Assembly: GCA_030639555.1 (NCBI GenBank)
Contig: DAOWCM010000142.1
Location: forward strand, 1 to 5,946
Direction: 5' to 3'
Length of the DNA stretch: 5,946 nucleotides
Origin: Candidatus Eiseniibacteriota bacterium
GTDB lineage: Bacteria; Joyebacterota; Joyebacteria; Joyebacterales; Joyebacteraceae
Positions 4,318 through 5,946 of the stretch are shown in pieces. The notes under the pieces were generated by a model. That model did not search any database. It saw nothing but the letters and a program-made list of their open reading frames with translations, and was not told the DNA's origin. Every line of letters starts with the position of its first letter. Within the stretch, counting starts at the first letter, position 1. A program made the position numbers and the translations under genes.

Positions 4318-5946
4318 TCAGCGACCCCGCACTCTCCTGCGGTTGGACAGGAGCACGATGTCCTTCAGCGCCTGCTCGCTCGTCGCTGCCATCCAGCGCT
4401 CCTCGAAATCTGCGCCGCTGACGACCTGCGCGATCGCCGACAGAGCCCAGAGATGAAGGCCGCGCTCGTCCCCCGTCCCGACCAGAACAAACGCGACGTG
4501 GACCAGGGGCTTCCCCTCGGCCAGCGCGATCCCCTCCCGTGAGCGAGCCAAGAGGACGCCGAAGGCACTTTCACCTTCGATGACCACATGCGGGATGGCC
4601 AGGCCGGGCGCCAGCACGGTGCTGCTCTCACGCTCCCTGGCGAGGAGGGCCTCCAGAAGAACCGGCTGGCTTACGCCGACTCGAGGCGCCAGTGCGCTCG
4701 AGACGAGGTCGAAGAACTCGTCGCACGTCATGGCGCCGTCGATGTCGAGGACCACGCTGTCCTCGACCAGTCCGTCGAAGCGATCCCGGACGATCCCGTC
4801 TCGCTCGCGGATGATGTCCTTGAGCTCCTCCTCCAGCGATCCCGTTACGAGTTCCTTCGCCGCGATCCTGTGAATGACGTGAAGCAAGGCAGATTCTCTG
4901 TTCGGCCTTGTTCGCCCGTAGAACCAGTAGACACAGAACGAGGCAATGACGAGCAGCGCGACCGTGGCGAAAGAGCCTTCGCCCATCTCCAGCACAACGA
5001 ACAGAATGCCCACGATGCCGGCTATCTGCATCCATGGATAGCCGGGCGCGTGGAAGCGGGGGCGATAGTTCTGGAGGCCGCTCTCTCTCAGGACAATGAC
5101 GGCCGTGTTCGCGAGAACGTACGTCACCATGAACACGACGGAGGCCGCCTGAACCAGCGTGTCCAGCCTCACGAGAAGGGCGGCGGCCACGAGACCCCCG
5201 GTGACCATGAGAGAAACGTGTGGGGTCCCGAATCTCGCCCCGACCCTGCCGAGCGGCTCCGGAACCAGACCGTCGCGACCGAGCGCGAGCAGGTACCGAG
5301 AGGCCGCCATGATGCCGCCGTTCGCCGTCGTGAGGAAGGCCAGAACCGCGGCGACGATGAGCGCCGTTCTGCCGCCGGCACCCATGAACGCGGCCGCCCC
5401 GTCGGATATCGGCGTCAGCGACCCGTCAAGGATTTCGGAGCTCAGCACGCCGCTTGTGACGAAGACGATCAGGACATACGCGACGCCGGTGATCACGAGC
5501 GACATGATCATGGCGAGCGGGATGACCCGCCCCGGGTCCTCGACTTCCTCCGCGATGCTCGCGACCTTCAGGAGGCCGCCGTACGACACGAACACGAAGC
5601 CGGCCGTCGCGAACACCGCCCGGAATCCTCCGGGCGCGAACGGCTGAAGATTCTGGATGTTGACTGCCGGGAGACCCCGGAAGACGTAAAGGGCCAGGAG
5701 CGCGAGCAACACAAACACGAGGCCGACCTGGAGCCGCGCTGCTTCCCTGACCCCGATCACGTTCATCCCGACGAAGAAGACGCAGAACACGGCGCCGACG
5801 AGGCGTGGGTCGACCGGGAGAACGAACTGGGCGAGGGCGGCCAGCCCCACGAGCGCGAACGCGCTCTTGAGCGAGAGGGAAAACCAGGTGAGCAACCCGG
5901 CGACGGTCCCGGCCGCCACGCCCATGCTGCGCGAAACGAAGAAGTA
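4318..5946 (-). CDS. APC-superfamily amino acid permease fused to a PTS EIIA-type domain (N-terminus outside window)
   Basis: The frame is open to the right edge: seven codons before the first in-window ATG (5925) read YFFVSRS, a conserved permease segment, so the gene begins beyond the window. Numbering from that ATG, about ten hydrophobic segments span residues 15-337. The APC signature SYGGLLKVASIAEEVEDPGR (114-133) marks the substrate/ion region, so this is an inner-membrane amino acid transporter. After a charged linker (about 338-390), residues 400-525 form an EIIA(Ntr/fructose)-type domain: GLAIPH at 441-446 with the phospho-acceptor His446, VHVAFVLVG (475-483), and HLWALSAIAQ with His491. 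The histidine is kept, so phosphorylation-dependent control of transport is possible, but no other PTS protein is visible here. The protein ends in a basic tail (NRRRVRGR). It lies 199 bp upstream of the aminotransferase gene, which has its own promoter. The amino acid transported cannot be read from the sequence. Confidence 0.92.
   Translation of the reverse strand, partial: YFFVSRSMGVAAGTVAGLLTWFSLSLKSAFALVGLAALAQFVLPVDPRLVGAVFCVFFVGMNVIGVREAARLQVGLVFVLLALLALYVFRGLPAVNIQNLQPFAPGGFRAVFATAGFVFVSYGGLLKVASIAEEVEDPGRVIPLAMIMSLVITGVAYVLIVFVTSGVLSSEILDGSLTPISDGAAAFMGAGGRTALIVAAVLAFLTTANGGIMAASRYLLALGRDGLVPEPLGRVGARFGTPHVSLMVTGGLVAAALLVRLDTLVQAASVVFMVTYVLANTAVIVLRESGLQNYRPRFHAPGYPWMQIAGIVGILFVVLEMGEGSFATVALLVIASFCVYWFYGRTRPNRESALLHVIHRIAAKELVTGSLEEELKDIIRERDGIVRDRFDGLVEDSVVLDIDGAMTCDEFFDLVSSALAPRVGVSQPVLLEALLARERESSTVLAPGLAIPHVVIEGESAFGVLLARSREGIALAEGKPLVHVAFVLVGTGDERGLHLWALSAIAQVVSGADFEERWMAATSEQALKDIVLLSNRRRVRGR

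Noticed and set aside
1..5946. CRISPR arrays, tRNA or rRNA genes, insertion sequences, phage or defence genes
   Set aside because: I saw no repeated spacer structure, no cloverleaf, no transposase-like frame and no terminal inverted repeats; nearly all of the window is explained by metabolic and transport genes.

Overview
The window is GC-rich bacterial DNA in which every gene I can support lies on the minus strand, so transcription runs from high to low coordinates. AGGAGG-type ribosome binding sites, a TTG and a GTG start, and a sigma70-like promoter all point to a bacterium. The sequence does not fix the phylum; a high-GC, possibly uncultured lineage is a reasonable guess.

Layout in transcription order. 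(1) Positions 5946-4318: an amino acid permease of the APC superfamily fused to a C-terminal PTS EIIA-type domain. Its N-terminus lies beyond the right edge. (2) Positions 4317-4119: a roughly 200 bp intergenic region with a near-consensus promoter (TTGACC, 17 bp, TATACT) and a leader of about 118 nt that could form two mutually exclusive hairpins. (3) Positions 4118-2868: a fold-type I PLP-dependent aminotransferase resembling 2-aminoadipate (LysN-like) aminotransferases. (4) Positions 2770-1589: an isocitrate/isopropylmalate-family oxidative decarboxylase. (5) Positions 1516-254: the large, iron-sulfur subunit of a LeuC/HacA-type dehydratase. (6) Positions 237-1: the start of the matching LeuD/HacB-type small subunit, cut by the left edge.

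Genes 3-6 look like one operon driven by the promoter at 4244-4272. Together they encode the last three steps of the 2-oxoacid elongation logic shared by the TCA cycle, leucine synthesis and the alpha-aminoadipate pathway: hydroxyacid isomerisation (dehydratase, two subunits), oxidative decarboxylation to a 2-oxoacid, and transamination to an amino acid. Citrate to glutamate, homocitrate to 2-aminoadipate, and isopropylmalate to leucine are all formally possible. The condensing synthase that would settle the choice is not in the window. The dehydrogenase has an E. coli IDH-like NADP-binding signature but an isoleucine where IDH has its substrate-binding asparagine, so the actual substrate is open. 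The permease may act in amino acid uptake, but it appears to be a separate transcription unit and its functional link to the operon is only positional.
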